A stretch of 64,000 bases of DNA, taken from the NCBI GenBank assembly GCA_013400115.1, contig VXBP01005051.1:62001-126000 (forward strand). Direction: 5' to 3'. The notes beneath the pieces are model-generated. The model was given only the letters and a program-made list of their open reading frames with translations. It made no database searches and was not told the origin of the DNA. The DNA is from Rhinopomastus cyanomelas. Taxonomy: Eukaryota; Chordata; Aves; Bucerotiformes; Rhinopomastidae. The position numbers were made by a program, and so were the translations under genes. Below are positions 24,690 through 34,532 of this stretch, in pieces. Positions within the stretch are counted from its first letter, which is position 1. The number at the start of each line of letters is the position of its first letter.

Positions 24690-25035
24690 CGACCCACAAA
24701 GGCTTTAGGCAGAGGACTCAGCCCAGGCATTTGCACCAAGAACCCCAAGTCTACCCATGCTGCCCATTTTTTCTTTCCTTCTTTTAACCCAAACAAACAT
24801 GTAGCACCTTAAAATAAATAAAACAAAGAAAAGCAAGGCAAGCTGCCACTAAGCACCATCTGCTCAACAAAGACCAGCTAAAATTATTTGCTGCTACTCA
24901 ACAGATTTCTGACGTGGTTGCTGTGCTGTAAATGACCAAGACAGAGCAGGATGCAGAAGAGAAGAGACCAGCAGGCATCACCTTCCTAACAGCACGGGGC
25001 CCTTGGGCTCTGCTGCAGCTGCAGTTTCCACAGTT
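24690..25035. other. Non-coding spacer
   Basis: Short unique sequence between the SINE and a CR1 fragment. I see no gene or motif in it. Confidence 0.5.
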
Positions 25036-25143
25036 CAGGGTTTATTAGGGTTGGAAGGGGCCTACAAAGGCCATCATATGCAACCCTCCTGCTCAAGAAT
25101 AACCGCCTGAAAGCCTAAATCAGCTACACAAGAGCACATCAGT
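25036..25143 (-). mobile_element. Old CR1 LINE fragment (3' end)
   Basis: The plus strand has 'ttagggttggaaggggccta', then 'aggccatcatatgcaaccct' and 'cctgctcaag'. This is the reverse complement of a decayed CR1 3' UTR. The similarity fades towards about 25143. There are no terminal octamers and no ORF2 sequence. Confidence 0.65.
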
Positions 25144-28100
25144 TTGTACCATATGTTCATGTAAGTGATGAAGCAGGGTTGCCCATAGACCTTTCCTTGC
25201 TTCAGGAGCTCAAAACCCCAGTGGGGGAGCCCAGAGACCATCTTTCTGCATCCAGATGAGAGTCTAACAAAGGGCATCCCTCTAGCTGCTGAGACAGGCA
25301 GGCAGCCTCAGCACGTGAGCTCTGGTTTTGCCTGGGGGACAGTGGCCCTTCTCTGCTCTGCACAGAAGAGGTTAAGGGAAAGCAAGAGCTAGTGAAATTC
25401 CTGAGAAATATCAGTATGTGGGTTTGGACAAATGCACAAATTGGAGCTGATACAGAATGCAGATGTGAGTAAACACGCATGAAATTATCCATCCCTCCTG
25501 CATAATGTCGCCTCTCAGACACAAAAGCCCTGAGCACTCTGGTGAGGCCAAGCCAGTTAGATCCATTCAAATCAGAGAAAAGGCACTGGAAAGATACCAG
25601 GCAAAATAGTGAAAGGAGAATGAGGGAAGAAGACACCTCAAGACTGGAGGACAACAGGACACCCTGGCTCCAGGACTGGAGCTGCTAGGAGCCGGCAAGC
25701 TGTCTCCCGAGTGTGGGATTCTCTGGATGGACACTAATGAGTAAGGCAAAAAAGAGCAGATGGAGGAAGCAGAACAGGAGGTAACTGTTTGCACTGAAAG
25801 GACCTCACTGGAAAAACCTCTGGCCTTCACATGCACACACAGAGGTGTATGTTTGGGTCCAGATGCCCTACACAGGAGCCATAGATGAGTTTACAGGGAA
25901 GACATCGGGGATTTCAACACTTCTTCCCACCCCATCAACAACAGGTATTGACCACTTCTGCTCATGTGGCAAGTGTCCTGTGCACGCAGCACAGGCATTG
26001 AGGACCATTGTCTTTGGGCAAACCCTTCCAGACTGTCTAGCTTCAGGGTCACTGCTTTTCTTCCTTCCTTGGAGACCCACAGCTTCAGCAGTGCTCCCCA
26101 GAACCTCTCTTGCACATCTTTGGGTCTCAAGCCCACAGAAGTTTCAAGAGCTTTACTCTGCTCTGCCTGCAAACACTTCTAATCCTCAATCACTTATCAC
26201 TTCATACAGGGATGGGATGGCAAATGCCAGGTTACACACATCAACCCATCTACCCAAGATCAAGTACTGGAAATAGAAGCTGTGAGTTCTAACTCCTGCA
26301 TCCGTATCCTAACCATTCGTTTGGTGCCCTCCATGGCTGTTGCCATGGAGATTATTTTAATGCTGCCCATTCCTCACCAGGACATCACTGAAATGGTCCA
26401 GCAAAAGCAATTCACCATCCTCAGAGAACATGCACCCTTCTCTGCTCCTGCGTGCACAGTGAGCTGCAGTAGGGCTGGGGCAGAGGTGGGCAGTTTTCAT
26501 GGCTTTCTCCACATTAGAAGTCCCTTTTTAATATCAAATTCATATATTTTCTATTTACCCACTGCCAGCCACAGCTGCCCTGATGCAAGCCATAAGCCTC
26601 AGCAAGGGCTAATCTCCCCATCTTAACACAGAACCTGAGAAGCCTCAACTCTACTTTTCATAATGGTCTGTATGAACAAATTTCTTTCATTAATCCCACA
26701 CCTTCCCCTGACCCTCAGTGAGCACCTCAGCACCAGTCATCTCCCCTATCTTGGCACTTCAAGCTGGATTTAGAGATGAGAGAAGTCCATTGAACACAGG
26801 ACTTTCTGATGAGAAAAAGACACAGTGAGGGACGCATCAAACGTGAGGAGTGGAGCAGACACCCCATAGGCTTAGCAGGTCTCATTTTATAGCCATGTGC
26901 TCATCCAGGCAACTCGAATAATCTCAGCTCTTGGAAGAAAGGATTAGAAATGAAACAGGTAAGTCCCAGACTGCTAATGATATCCCACTTCCCTACCCTC
27001 AATAGGAGCATTGAGAATCACCAACTATACTACTGAGGATCCAAAAACCCTCCTTCACGTTCAACTAAAGCTGGAGGCTTCAGAGAAAGGTAAACAAGCA
27101 CTCGCACACATAAATAAAGGATGGTAATAAATGTCTTAATAATTACCAGTGATACAGATGCAGCTGAGCAAACAGCCCTGGATCCAAAAAACAAACAAGC
27201 CCTCTGCTTTCTGCCCTAGCTCCAGTGATAATTGCTCACACGCCTTCATCGCAGACAATCCCAAAGCTCTTAGTAAATAGCGATGGGGATGCAGTATGGA
27301 GTGAGAGCTGGGAGAGGTAGTGGTGCAGCACAGACCTCCTGCGTGGACATCTGAGAGTCACTCAGGTTTGGCACAATCACAGCCCACCAGTGGCACAACA
27401 CCAGTGCCCAGCCACAGAGCACCCCCAGCAAGTCCTAATCTCTGCAGGATCTGCACTTTCAGATTATTCAAGGAAAAGAAAAAGTTCTGCTACTCAGCCC
27501 CAAACCCCGACTGTTGGTAAGGCTGCTCTGAAGCTGCTATGAGACTCCATGGTGCAGCGCTGAGCAGCTCTTGGTATCTGTGCTGGTTTGTGGCTTGGCT
27601 AGGACAAGGCTAATGCCTGCTTAGACACAGACCTACAAGATGTTAGGGTTATTTTTTCCTAACCTACACACGAGGGAAATCATATTATGACTTAGATCAA
27701 TAGGGAAAAGCAGAGCTGGAAGAAGCAAGAGAGTCGTACAGAAACACACACACAAACCCCTCTCTTCTGAGCTCCAGCTGCAAAAAATCCCCAAGCCTTT
27801 GAACTTTCCCTTTAAGACCTGAGCTCTTCTAGCTTTTTCTTTTTCCCCTCCAGGCTCAAGGACACACTTCTAACCTCAGAAAGAAAATCCTCCTTTTGTA
27901 ACAGTCATTAATTTGCTTTGGAGAGTCTGGGCCACCAGATATGTCCTTAATCCTACACACACTCCCAGTCCCATGTTCAGAGCCAGGCTGCCCAACACTT
28001 CTCTGCAAGAGGCTTGTTAGGGGAATTAGATGCTTCCTTCAGCTGCTGCAGCTGTCTGGCCTGATACATTTTTTAAATATGGGGGGGAGGGAGGAAGAGA

Positions 28101-30075
28101 AATGTCAGTTGGCAGGTCATGTTTGTTGGGGAGACGTTGATGTGAATTTTTAATCTCTCTACAAGGTTCATTTCTCCATGTACATGATGCACAAAGCAAT
28201 GTCAATCACCTTGCCCTAGCACAAAAGCTAAGAGCTTGCCAAAATTTGGCAGCAATTTGCACACATGTGTAGGTGGCTGGGTGTGGGGAGAGCAAGTGTC
28301 AGTTTGATAGGAGCCACTTAGATTGTGAGGGTATTAGAGTGTGTTTGTCATGATTTGAAGCATTAAACCTTGGAAGTGGTATGCAAAGGCTGACATGAAA
28401 GAGCCTCAAGAACACATCCACAGGCAAATGTTCAAAGGTCTCCAAACACAGCTCTTGGTTGTGAATCCCCAGCTGCCTTGTCCGGCGTGAGGGAATTTAT
28501 TAAGCAGCCACCAATGGCAATGAGCCATTTCCCCAAGTGCTCATATCTCCAGACACTGCTTGAGCATGCAGGGCATCTCCAAGTGCAGGTGTGTGGAGGG
28601 AAACCAGAGAGGGGCAATTGCCTGAGCTAAGAGACTGATCTTGCTCCGTGACATAAGGAAAATGGCGCCTGTGGAAGGTAATTTAGGCAGGAGTCAAACT
28701 TAGATGCCTGAAATCGCTTCCCAGAGACCTCATGCTCATAGACTAGCCAGTAAAAACACATTGGAGGGTCCTTTCTAGAAGGAAAGACAAACCAAACTGT
28801 ATATTATATGATTCTGACTTTTTCTTATTACTGTGTTTCCTGGTTCAGACTATGGCATAGAGAAGCCATGAGGCACGTCGATCTTGTGATATTCCCCATT
28901 TAATTTTTGAAGTGCTTAAAGCTCATGGGAAAAGTCATTCTGATCACATCTTGACCTGAGGAGGTTTGGATTGCACAAATGAACACCCATGAAGGAACAT
29001 CAGATGCTCGGGTATCCCACCCACCACCCACCGACAGCATGGCTGTTCCTTTTGGGTCAAATCCTGACAGGCTCCCTATTGATATTTATTGAAAGATGTA
29101 AAATATCCTCTAAAAGGAGAAAAAGCCAGCGCAGGATGGAGTTCAAGAGGATCTCCAGCTGGACCACTATCCTGGAAACCACTATAAACTGTAGAGGTGA
29201 ACTCCAAATGAGAGATCACACAACAGGGACCTGAAGGTAAGCAGATGGCTTTTAGAACAGGGAGTCTTGCACTGACTACAAGCAAGAAATTACCAGCAAG
29301 TCACAGATGTGCTGGACCACATGAGCAGGTGAAAATGTGTCTACACTAGGGTGTGATTGCACTGCCAGCATTCTCTCCTCCCGCTCCCTAGCTGGCCCTA
29401 ATACTAACAAAGTAGGAGTTATTTGCTTTAGAGAGACCAGAGCCACTTCTCCTTAGGAGGCCTTTAAAAACAGGCATGAGAAGGAAGTCAACAAGAGGTT
29501 CTGAAGTGGTGGCTGAGTGTCACTATCATTGCAAGAGGTGAGGAACACATCCAGGCAAACATGGAGCTTGCCAAATAGGCTGCTGAGAGCTAGCAAGGCA
29601 CAGGCTGAGGCTGGGAGACAAGTCTCTTCAGCCAGTCAACGGGAGGGCAGCCTGGGGCCATTGCCACTAGGTTTTGCCATGAGCTTCAGAAAGACTGGCT
29701 TCTTCACTGCCTGCTGTTCAAGCAGGTCTGCTCTTGAATGCACAAAGATAGGCCATTCTGATATTTATTCCCATGGGGAATAAATGGATCCACAAGAGCT
29801 GGTTAGGAGGGAGCCACTAGTGCCAAGTTTCTGATCCAAATGGTGGGCTGGTCTGTAGAAGCCAAACCAACTTCAGCAGTCCATCTATCTACTCAGCATG
29901 CTTGGCTTTTCTCTCCAGCTGCTTTGCCCAGTATGTCTGAAGAGGATAGATCTACTGACAGCGTCCCAGGAAGGACTATGCATTTGCTTTTTAGCATCAC
30001 CAGAAAAGAGAAGCAGAGAAAGATGATGCTGAAATGTCTCCTCTGGCCCATACAAGTTAAAGTCAAGTAAGTTTA
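25144..30075. other. Non-coding stretch, no gene recognised
   Basis: Nearly 5 kb with no identifiable gene or clear repeat. It holds a 9-bp hairpin at 26329-26350 and a G-rich run at about 28081-28095. The longest open frames (150 codons at 25202-25654 on the minus strand, 143 at 25845-26276) overlap no known family. Confidence 0.55.
26329..26350. other. 9-bp hairpin containing an RFX-like half site
   Basis: CTCCATGGC and GCCATGGAG are exact reverse complements around the loop TGTT. The right arm with its loop reads GTTGCCATGG, which is one half of an RFX X-box; the second half site is degenerate. One stem of this length is expected by chance in a window this size, so its significance is modest. 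Confidence 0.45.
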
Positions 30076-30152
30076 CACCTGTCCCAGCCTGGTGGGGTGG
30101 TTGGAACTGGATGATCGGATGGTCCCTTCCAACCCTGAGTGATTCTGATTCC
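30076..30152 (+). mobile_element. CR1 LINE 3' tail, first of a tandem pair
   Basis: It reads 'ccagcctggtggggtggttg', 'gaactggatgatcgg', 'atggtcccttccaaccct', then 'gagtgattctgattc', which is the CR1 3' UTR with a decayed terminal octamer repeat. It is followed within about 15 bases by a second, different CR1 tail in the same orientation. Confidence 0.8.
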
Positions 30153-30167
30153 ATAACTTCTCCAGTG

Positions 30168-30254
30168 AAGTGATTCTGCTGTGGCAGGGGGATTGGACTA
30201 GATGATCTTTTGGGGTCCCTTCCGATCCCTAATGATTCTATGATTCTCTATGTA
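30168..30254 (+). mobile_element. CR1 LINE 3' tail, second of a tandem pair
   Basis: It reads 'gattctgctgtggcaggggg', 'attggactagatgatctttt', 'ggggtcccttccgatcccta', then 'atgattctatgattct', which is a CR1 end with good octamer repeats. The 'attggactagatgatctt' form resembles the larger CR1 copy at 36.5-38.0 kb more than it resembles its neighbour, so the two tails probably belong to different subfamilies inserted side by side. Confidence 0.85.
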
Positions 30255-30949
30255 TTCATCAGTGTGAAACTCTTGGGGAAGGTTTCTGATTTTGCTGGAG
30301 CTTCTGGCTATTCACTCATTGCTGTCTCTGGCAGCAGGAAGAGGTGCTGAGCCACCTGCAAATCTCTCAAACGTTTTCTGCCTGGTCTGCCAGAAATTAG
30401 TAACTAACAACATCATTCAAGGTTGATGAGATCCTGCAATTCTCTTAGACATCCTCCTCTCTGCATTAGCTTTATGGCAGCAGTCTAGAGGTCTCCTGAA
30501 AAGGACTACTCAAAGCTTTCAAAGGATGGAAAAACCATCCCAGCAGTGAGGGCAAAGCCACTCTTCTTCCTCTTTGCCCCACCTCTTGCCTCTCCTTGCC
30601 CCAGTCACGCTGTCACAGCTTTTTTGGCACACCAGCAATTTCTGTCAGATTTGGGTAAAAGCAGGCAGCTCTTTCACTGCCACTGTGCTGGGGATGTCAG
30701 ATCCCCTGCTTTTCCCCCTTTTTAGTCAGCAGCGCTCAGAGACAGCCTCTCGGATCAACTGGCGGATGACATGCCTGGCTGGGCTGAGGCATTCAGATCG
30801 ACGCTTCCCCAGGGTGCTGCTCCTGATGGAGTTTGCAGCAGAAGCTAAAAGCCGCATACAGATAACTCTTCCTTCCCCCTGCTTCTTTCCTCCTTCCTCC
30901 CTTTCAGCTATTCAAAGAGAAGAGGGTGAAGAAAATGGCACTTGGATTA
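30255..30949. other. Non-coding stretch, no gene recognised
   Basis: No gene or repeat recognised. It is pyrimidine-rich at about 30560-30610 and 30865-30905. Confidence 0.5.
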
Positions 30950-31060
30950 AGTAAAATAACAACCGGCGCGCAGGGCTTTTAGCTGTAAGTGAGCCAAGTG
31001 TCCTGTAACATTAAATAAATGCAAGATTAACCTTCAAGGCTTCCACACTAAATTATTTAT
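30950..31060. promoter_or_regulatory. Candidate conserved non-coding element
   Basis: A compact AT-rich block, 'acattaaataaatgcaagat' and 'cactaaattatttatcttg', following 'gtaaaataacaaccggcgcg'. It is the first of several such blocks within 3 kb. No coding frame or repeat is present. Confidence 0.25.
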
Positions 31061-31379
31061 CTTGAGAGGCGAAGAGGTCAGGACTGAAACAAAGGGTAAA
31101 TATTTGACGACCGTGCTGTGTGTGCTGGCTACACGGCTGTTTGCCAACTGTGCCGGAGCTGCCCACACCTCCCCCTGGCAGGGACAGCTATGGGCTGGTC
31201 ATGCTATTTCCCAAACCCATCAGTGCCCCGGGATTCAGCTGCAAGGGCAGCAGAGGGGATGAGGACAACCCTTGCACCTTCAGGTGTGGCACCCATCCTG
31301 GCAGCAGTTGCGAGGTTGGGGCAGAGCCCCAGTGACCTGACAGCGGACGATTAAGTTGTTGTGGTTTCAATGAGCATCC

Positions 31380-31740
31380 CACGCGCTGCAATTAGCAGCT
31401 GCATCTGCCTTCTACACCGGATTATTATTAACCACCTAATTTACATACAACCATTTCTGTAGCCACTGTAGGCAGGGAATTACCTGATAACAAAATACCC
31501 TGCTGTTCATGCTAAGTGACAGACTCAGAAATATTCCTCTGCTTAATCAAAGCGCCAACAACACCGAATAGATGAAAATATTTTGCCGTTCCCTAGCTGA
31601 TCTCCCCCATTAAGATCCTCAAGCATTCTTCTGTCAAATACAACCAATTATTTTCCTTTCAGTAAAAAAAAATTAAAATGTAGCCACTGCTGGGAAAGCT
31701 CAAGGCATCTGCTTAACAGTGAACAGCAACTTTACACTGC
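31380..31740. promoter_or_regulatory. Candidate conserved non-coding element
   Basis: About 360 bases of even composition with many homeodomain and SOX/TCF-like words: 'gctgcaattagcagctgc' (near-palindromic), 'ggattattattaaccaccta', 'cttaatcaaagcgcc' (a TCF/LEF-like TCAAAG), 'ccaattattttcc'. The short unambiguous words without any repeat pattern resemble vertebrate developmental enhancers. Cross-species alignment would be decisive. Confidence 0.35.
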
Positions 31741-32999
31741 GTTTTAAGGTGAGAAATGCACAAGACAGCTTCGTCCAGGACTGTTGCAATTAGTCAGGAT
31801 ACACAACACCTTAAATTACTGTCTCTGTACTTCCCAGCCATGCCAGGCTTCAGAAGGAGAAGCTTGCAGGACCTCAGTGTTAACTCACCTGGAAAAACCT
31901 CCCCAACACACTTTTTACCTCGAAAGAGCATCAGCAACTCATTAATTGATAACTTGGCTTGCAGTGCCCATTTCCTCGTTCGCATTGCTGTCCCAGCGTG
32001 GCACAGATGCGCATCAGCACAGGCACAAGGGACCTCACACGATGACAGTGCGCTGTGGCACTGCCCAGCAGCTGCCAGAGGTTTGCTGTTAAACGAAAAA
32101 ATGGGGAAGACAATAAAGCTGCAGCCTAGCAAAGGAAACCGTGTCAGCTATTTGTCAATACGCCACACTCCCAGCACTGTAATCAAAGCATGTGCAGGAG
32201 ACAGCAAGGGCAGGGTGCCCTCTGCCCCGGGCTGGTCCTCTGTAGGATATACAATATTTCTCAGGCAACTGCATGGCAAGTCCCATTCGTGCACAACGAG
32301 TTAAAGCCCTCACGAGGTGTAAGGTCAGGAAGGGATTTTCTCTGAGTGAAGGGAATCACTAGAGTGGGCTTTTACATTCCTTCGCAGTAAGGTGTGTGCT
32401 TTGGACTGCTGGATCATCTGCTTATTTCCACTTAGCAAATCCCTGCTATTTCAGAGATTAAAGGCACTGGCACTGCTCTTGATCTCTCAGTGTCTCCAAA
32501 GAGTACTTTAGCTGTGGGATTTAGTCTCTGGCACAGGGTGCAGGTGAGCTGCAGAGTCCTCCCCAGCAAATGCCCTGTGTGCTCCCTCCCACTCCTCTCC
32601 CCCTTGCACCAAGGCCTGCCCCATCATACACAACCTCAACAGCCTCTCACCAAAAAACCCAATCACTCCCAGTACATGCATGAGCCGCCAGGATACAGCC
32701 AGGACCAGTGAGCATCAGGGAAGCTGGAAACGAGATGCCCGAAGAGACAAGCCACCCACCACCCCTGCCACAGCACTGCCTTCACTAATCAGCTGACGAA
32801 GGCTTTGCCTCTGCTGTCGAAGAACATGTGTTTTAGGGTAGGGTGAGTTGAATAAGCAGTAAAAACCAATGGCCAATTGCTTTCTACCAGTTACAAGCAC
32901 AATAAGTAAAGCACTATAGGTAAAGAAGACATAGCAACAAAAACTTGACACTCTCTACTCCAGTTGTAGCTGAAGCCTACTCTAGCTTTAATGTAGTCT
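31741..32999. other. Non-coding stretch with one long chance frame
   Basis: It contains an open frame of 182 codons on the plus strand (31756-32304). The translation has no domain, signal peptide or repeat I recognise, and a competing 112-codon frame lies on the other strand. By a rough count about one frame of this length is expected by chance in the window, so it is not called as a gene. Confidence 0.5.
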
Positions 33000-33165
33000 C
33001 TCAACACCTACTGCTCTTAATGATTCCTGCATAATAAGGGGGATTTCAGATCTATTCCAGATCTGTCACATCTTAAGGAATGTGCCATTAATCATGATCG
33101 TCTATTTGCAAATTGGCTTATAATTTTAAAAATCTTTTGCAGATTATTTTAAAATAGAATGGGGT
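33000..33165. promoter_or_regulatory. Candidate conserved non-coding element
   Basis: An AT-rich block with 'gccattaatcatgatcg', the palindrome ATTTGCAAAT at 33104-33113 (octamer-like) and a 'gcagattattttaaaat' run. No coding frame or repeat. Confidence 0.3.
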
Positions 33166-33479
33166 TGGGGCAAGGGCCTTTCAAAGCAGACCTCCATGCC
33201 ACTTTCTTCCTTGGCTAACGCCCCATTTTGAGCCAAATCACTGCTTGTGCGCATCTGCAAGGCATGTGGGTATTTATGGATGGGAATAAAATGCGTGAGC
33301 ATGATCAGACTCGTGAGCAGAGAGCACAGAGGAAGCTGCATTCTTTCTGGTTTTCCCTTAAACATGCCTCAAAGTCTCTTTGCCTACACAAGGCTCCTCT
33401 CCAGCCCTTTGCAGCCATCCTTGTTCCCCACCCCTGTGGATTAAATAGACTTTGCCTGGATTACAGCTGCCAATCAAGT

Positions 33480-33720
33480 TCAAGTGCTTTTTTAATAGTT
33501 TAATTTGTGGCACAAGGTTTCAAATAAAATCATCAAGTGCAGTCGATTAAACTCATTAAGTCCTTACGGACTCGTCTGTGTACTGTGCCGTTATCAGATT
33601 CAGAGACATGAGAATTAATTAGGCTGCTGTTATCCTTTGTCTGGATTAGTGTGCCAGGCCCGGCAGCCGGGTGCTTTCCTGTGAAAACACGAGGTCCATA
33701 ATCTCCTTACGAGCACAACT
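33480..33720. promoter_or_regulatory. Candidate conserved non-coding element
   Basis: It contains 'tttaatagtttaatttgtgg', 'gtcgattaaactcattaagt', the small inverted repeat AGTCC-TTAC-GGACT and 'gaattaattaggctgc', followed by a CpG-containing part ('ggcccggcagccgggtg'). It is the fourth AT-rich block between 30.9 and 33.7 kb. A regulatory role is inferred from composition. Confidence 0.3.
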
Positions 33721-34352
33721 GGGGAGACAGAGGCCTAAGAGATTTCTTCAACATTTCTCAAAGATCAAACAACAAGAAATTCACTGTTCTTTGATTTATT
33801 TTCACACACCCCCCTCCTGGTTTTCTTTCTTTCTTGTATTTCTTTCCCCTAAGTACACAGTGCAGCTCATGACTAAAGGCAGTTCAGTGGGAAGAAAGCA
33901 GGTTGCTGGTTCCAGGGCTGGAAGCTCCCCACACATTAGCCTCCCCTACCAGGATACAGCAGGGATTTCCTGCAAATTGTTTCTGCTGCACTTTTCTTCT
34001 CTTCAACCTTCCTATGCAGGTCATACAACACTTATATCCACTGGGACTATTTCCCCACTGCTCCATTACTTGGGTCACTGCCTACAAGTAAGTAGAGCAA
34101 CTGAAGGTACCCAAAGAGGTTAAGGGTACCCCCTCCACCGCTACAGGTCCAGAGTAAAGTGAAATCACTGCACAAGCAGCTCACCAGGATGCCTCAGATG
34201 CTATCCCTTCCGCAGTGAGCGCAATGCCTCTAGGACGTGTATCTGTGAAACGTGGCTCTTTCACAAAGCAACCATTGCAGATGGTGAGCTGCTTGGAGAG
34301 ACAGATGTGCAGGTGGGAAGGACAGTGCAAGACATTGTCTGCCAGGACTGTA
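33721..34352. other. Non-coding stretch, no gene recognised
   Basis: No gene. A 150-codon frame (33671-34123) matches nothing recognisable. There is a short TTTC run at about 33825-33836. Confidence 0.5.
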
Positions 34353-34532
34353 CACAGAATCACAGAATGTTACAGGTTGGAAGGGACCTTGAAAGATCAT
34401 CGAAGCCCAACCCCCCTGCTGGAGCAGGGTAAGCCTACAGTACTGTGTCAAGATGTCCTGCATGGGGCTTGAATCCATGACCCCAGGAATTCAGAGTCCC
34501 ATGCTCTACCAACTGAGCCAACCAGGTGCCCC
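34353..34532 (-). mobile_element. tRNA-Lys-derived SINE with CR1-like tail, copy 2 (near full length)
   Basis: Read on the minus strand from 34532, it begins GGGGCACCTGG, then the A box TGGCTCAGTTGG, GTAGAGCATGGGA, the anticodon-like loop CTCTGAA, and B box GGATTCAAGCC. The central and 3' parts repeat copy 1 with about 8 differences over 158 shared bases (about 95% identity by eye). It ends in the CR1-type tail and 'attctgtgattctgtg'. The body follows tRNA-Lys(CUU) almost position by position, but the acceptor stem no longer pairs fully and a tail is attached, so it is not a working tRNA gene. I see no clear target-site duplication, as is usual for CR1-driven insertions. Confidence 0.85.

Noticed and set aside
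24572..24796. Short frame sharing a peptide with a frame at 34215-34472
   Set aside because: The shared peptide comes from the antisense of the two SINE copies, not from a protein family.
25202..25654. 150-codon minus-strand frame, serine/leucine-rich
   Set aside because: Composition reflects pyrimidine-rich sequence rather than a protein; partly overlapped by another frame; no start context or homology.
27579..27615. LTR start similar to avian 'tgtgctggtttt' endogenous retrovirus LTRs
   Set aside because: Only about 12 bases match cleanly and no further LTR, primer site or second LTR is found.
28081..28095. G-quadruplex from a G run
   Set aside because: The runs GGGGGGG-A-GGG-A-GG give at best a marginal quadruplex pattern; no regulatory context.
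31756..32304. 182-codon open frame on the plus strand
   Set aside because: About one frame of this length is expected by chance in this window. The translation shows no domain, signal or repeat, and a competing frame lies on the other strand.
34460..34532. Working tRNA gene on the minus strand
   Set aside because: The A and B boxes are present, but the acceptor stem does not pair, the anticodon loop is altered (CTCTGAA) and a CR1-like tail follows. It is a SINE head.
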